Below are positions 5,252 to 6,460 of a stretch of 6,460 nt of DNA, one piece after another; positions within the stretch are counted from its first letter, which is position 1, and every line of letters begins with the position of its first letter. Both the position numbers and the translations under genes were made by a program. Origin of the DNA: an uncultured Thermomicrobiales bacterium (GTDB lineage: Bacteria > Chloroflexota > Chloroflexia > Thermomicrobiales > UBA6265); assembly GCA_902806395.1 (NCBI GenBank), contig CADCWH010000118.1:1-6460 (forward strand), written 5' to 3'. The notes below the pieces were generated by a model. The model made no database searches. It was not told the DNA's origin and worked only from the letters and a program-made list of their open reading frames with translations.

Positions 5252-6460
5252 TCAACCTGGACGATCACTGTGAGGCCCGTCGTCTCGCAGTACCGCGTCG
5301 GCCGTCTGCTCTGTTTCGGAGTCCCGGCGGTTACGTCGAATCAGGACCAGTACTAACGGTACGACGATGATTGGAGCGATGATGAAGACGACGGACGTTC
5401 CGAACCGAGTGGCAACCACGCCAAAGGCCAGTGTGCCGACGACCCCGAGCACATTCTGGAAGAAGTTCTGCATCCCGAACGATGCGCCCTGCTGCCCGTG
5501 ATACACATTGCGGCTTATGAATGCCTGCACCGCCATGTGCGCCGCACCACCCCCGAACTTGATCAAGACCCCGACCAACCCGGCGGCCAAGACCGGTTCC
5601 GTGAAACGAAAACCGAACGGTGCGAGCACGTGGAGCGGACTATAGGGAGCGAGGAACGGCGCCACCTGTTCGATCAGGCCGAGCAGCACCATCGCGACGG
5701 TGAAGCAACTCAGGGCGAGTCCGATCAACCAGTATTCGCCCGGCCAGCGCACCAGCATTGGCCCGAGGACGACTGCCACGACGGTCCCAATGAGGCCCGG
5801 CGCAAAGATGTAGACGCTGTTGGCAGGGTCAGTGGCAAGTGTGTCGCGGACGAAGACGGGCTGGAGTGATTCGACCACGTCGTTGAGCACGGCCACGATC
5901 GCCCCACTGGTGATGACCGAGGCCAGGACCGGATTCGCCAGCAGCCACGGTCGGGCGGTACGGATCGACAGAGCGTACTGACCATCAGCCGGGCCGTCAT
6001 CAGGGTCCGCGGTCGGTTGCTCCCGCGGCAGACGGATCGTCCGGATGGCGGCGAGGAGCATCAATCCAGCCACAGAGTAAAGCAGGATCTCGATGTCGAA
6101 CCACTTGACCAGGCCCGGAGCGAGGACCGCTGACCCCAAACCGCTCCCCACCCCGCCAGCCATGGTCAGCAAGGTAATTGCCGTGCCGATCTCCGCCGCA
6201 CTGGCGACGAGGACGACAGCCGATTTCACGGCTGGGGAGACGATCTGGGTGAGCAGGCGGACCGAGAACACGAGAAGCAGCAGCGACAGGAACGTCGTAC
6301 CGACGAACACGGGGATCGTCACACAGAGCACGCCCTGGAGCAGATAGGCCAAGGCCAGCCCAACCCGCTTGGACATGGTGTCGGCGAGTGCCCCACCGCG
6401 CAATCCGAACACCAGCGCGGCCACCGCGCCGATGGTCGACAACAGCGTGACCTCGATCTG
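5252..6460 (-). CDS. MFS transporter, N terminus cut by the window edge
   Basis: The frame is open from the right edge to the TGA at 5252-5254, giving 402 visible residues; the first transmembrane helix and part of the second are missing (the TTG at 6440-6442 is only an internal codon). Residues are counted here from that TTG-encoded position. The loop 2-3 signature of the major facilitator superfamily is visible as GLRGGALADTMSKR (13-26). About ten further membrane helices follow, with a hydrophilic central loop REQPTADPDDGPADGQ (140-155) separating the two six-helix halves and a charged C-terminal tail (369-396, RRNRRDSETEQ). The overall pattern resembles the exporter branch that includes EntS-like permeases (MFS_3 type), which extrude small molecules such as siderophores or drugs. 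The substrate cannot be told. An unusually long segment between the eighth and ninth helices (about 257-283, VAPFLAPYSPLHVLAPFGF) is Pro-rich and partly hydrophobic. The gene converges on the nfeD operon. Confidence 0.88.
   Translation of the reverse strand, partial: QIEVTLLSTIGAVAALVFGLRGGALADTMSKRVGLALAYLLQGVLCVTIPVFVGTTFLSLLLLVFSVRLLTQIVSPAVKSAVVLVASAAEIGTAITLLTMAGGVGSGLGSAVLAPGLVKWFDIEILLYSVAGLMLLAAIRTIRLPREQPTADPDDGPADGQYALSIRTARPWLLANPVLASVITSGAIVAVLNDVVESLQPVFVRDTLATDPANSVYIFAPGLIGTVVAVVLGPMLVRWPGEYWLIGLALSCFTVAMVLLGLIEQVAPFLAPYSPLHVLAPFGFRFTEPVLAAGLVGVLIKFGGGAAHMAVQAFISRNVYHGQQGASFGMQNFFQNVLGVVGTLAFGVVATRFGTSVVFIIAPIIVVPLVLVLIRRNRRDSETEQTADAVLRDDGPHSDRPG

Overview
The window looks like a chromosomal segment of a high-GC bacterium, most likely a member of the Chloroflexota near the Thermomicrobia. 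That placement is an inference. It rests on the GC-rich coding style, the Ser/Pro/Ala-rich tail (SSPVASPAASPPA) on a secreted binding protein, and an NfeD-FloA locus laid out as in Gram-positive-like bacteria. No rRNA or universal marker gene is present to confirm it.

Layout. Positions 54-1094 (minus) encode a TAXI-family substrate-binding protein of a TRAP-type transporter, with a signal peptide. No permease is visible; if it is an operon partner it lies beyond the left edge. Positions 1095-2145 hold about 1 kb without an intact gene: two small hairpins in the leader of the binding-protein gene, a longer bulged inverted repeat at 1373-1418, a short operator-like repeat at 1474-1490, and a decayed coding remnant at 1776-1928 interrupted by an in-frame TAG.

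Positions 2146-4984 (plus) are the core of the window, a compact three-gene operon. It encodes a long-form NfeD membrane serine protease (GTG start, Ser/Lys dyad, five membrane segments, C-terminal OB-fold domain), the flotillin-like scaffold FloA, and an unrecognised 104-residue protein with a disordered Pro/Arg-rich middle and a hydrophobic C-terminal motif ending in ILGPPRS. NfeD and flotillin/SPFH proteins are a well known genomic pair linked to membrane microdomain organisation. The third protein is the least understood part and the best candidate for something new: a possible soluble partner of the membrane pair.

Positions 4985-5251 are a short convergent region with a weak small-ORF candidate and small hairpins but no clear terminator. 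Positions 5252-6460 (minus) encode a major facilitator superfamily exporter whose N terminus is cut off by the right edge of the window.

I did not find a defence island, CRISPR array, insertion sequence, integrase or RNA gene. Apart from the third operon gene and the remnant in the large gap, the content is ordinary.
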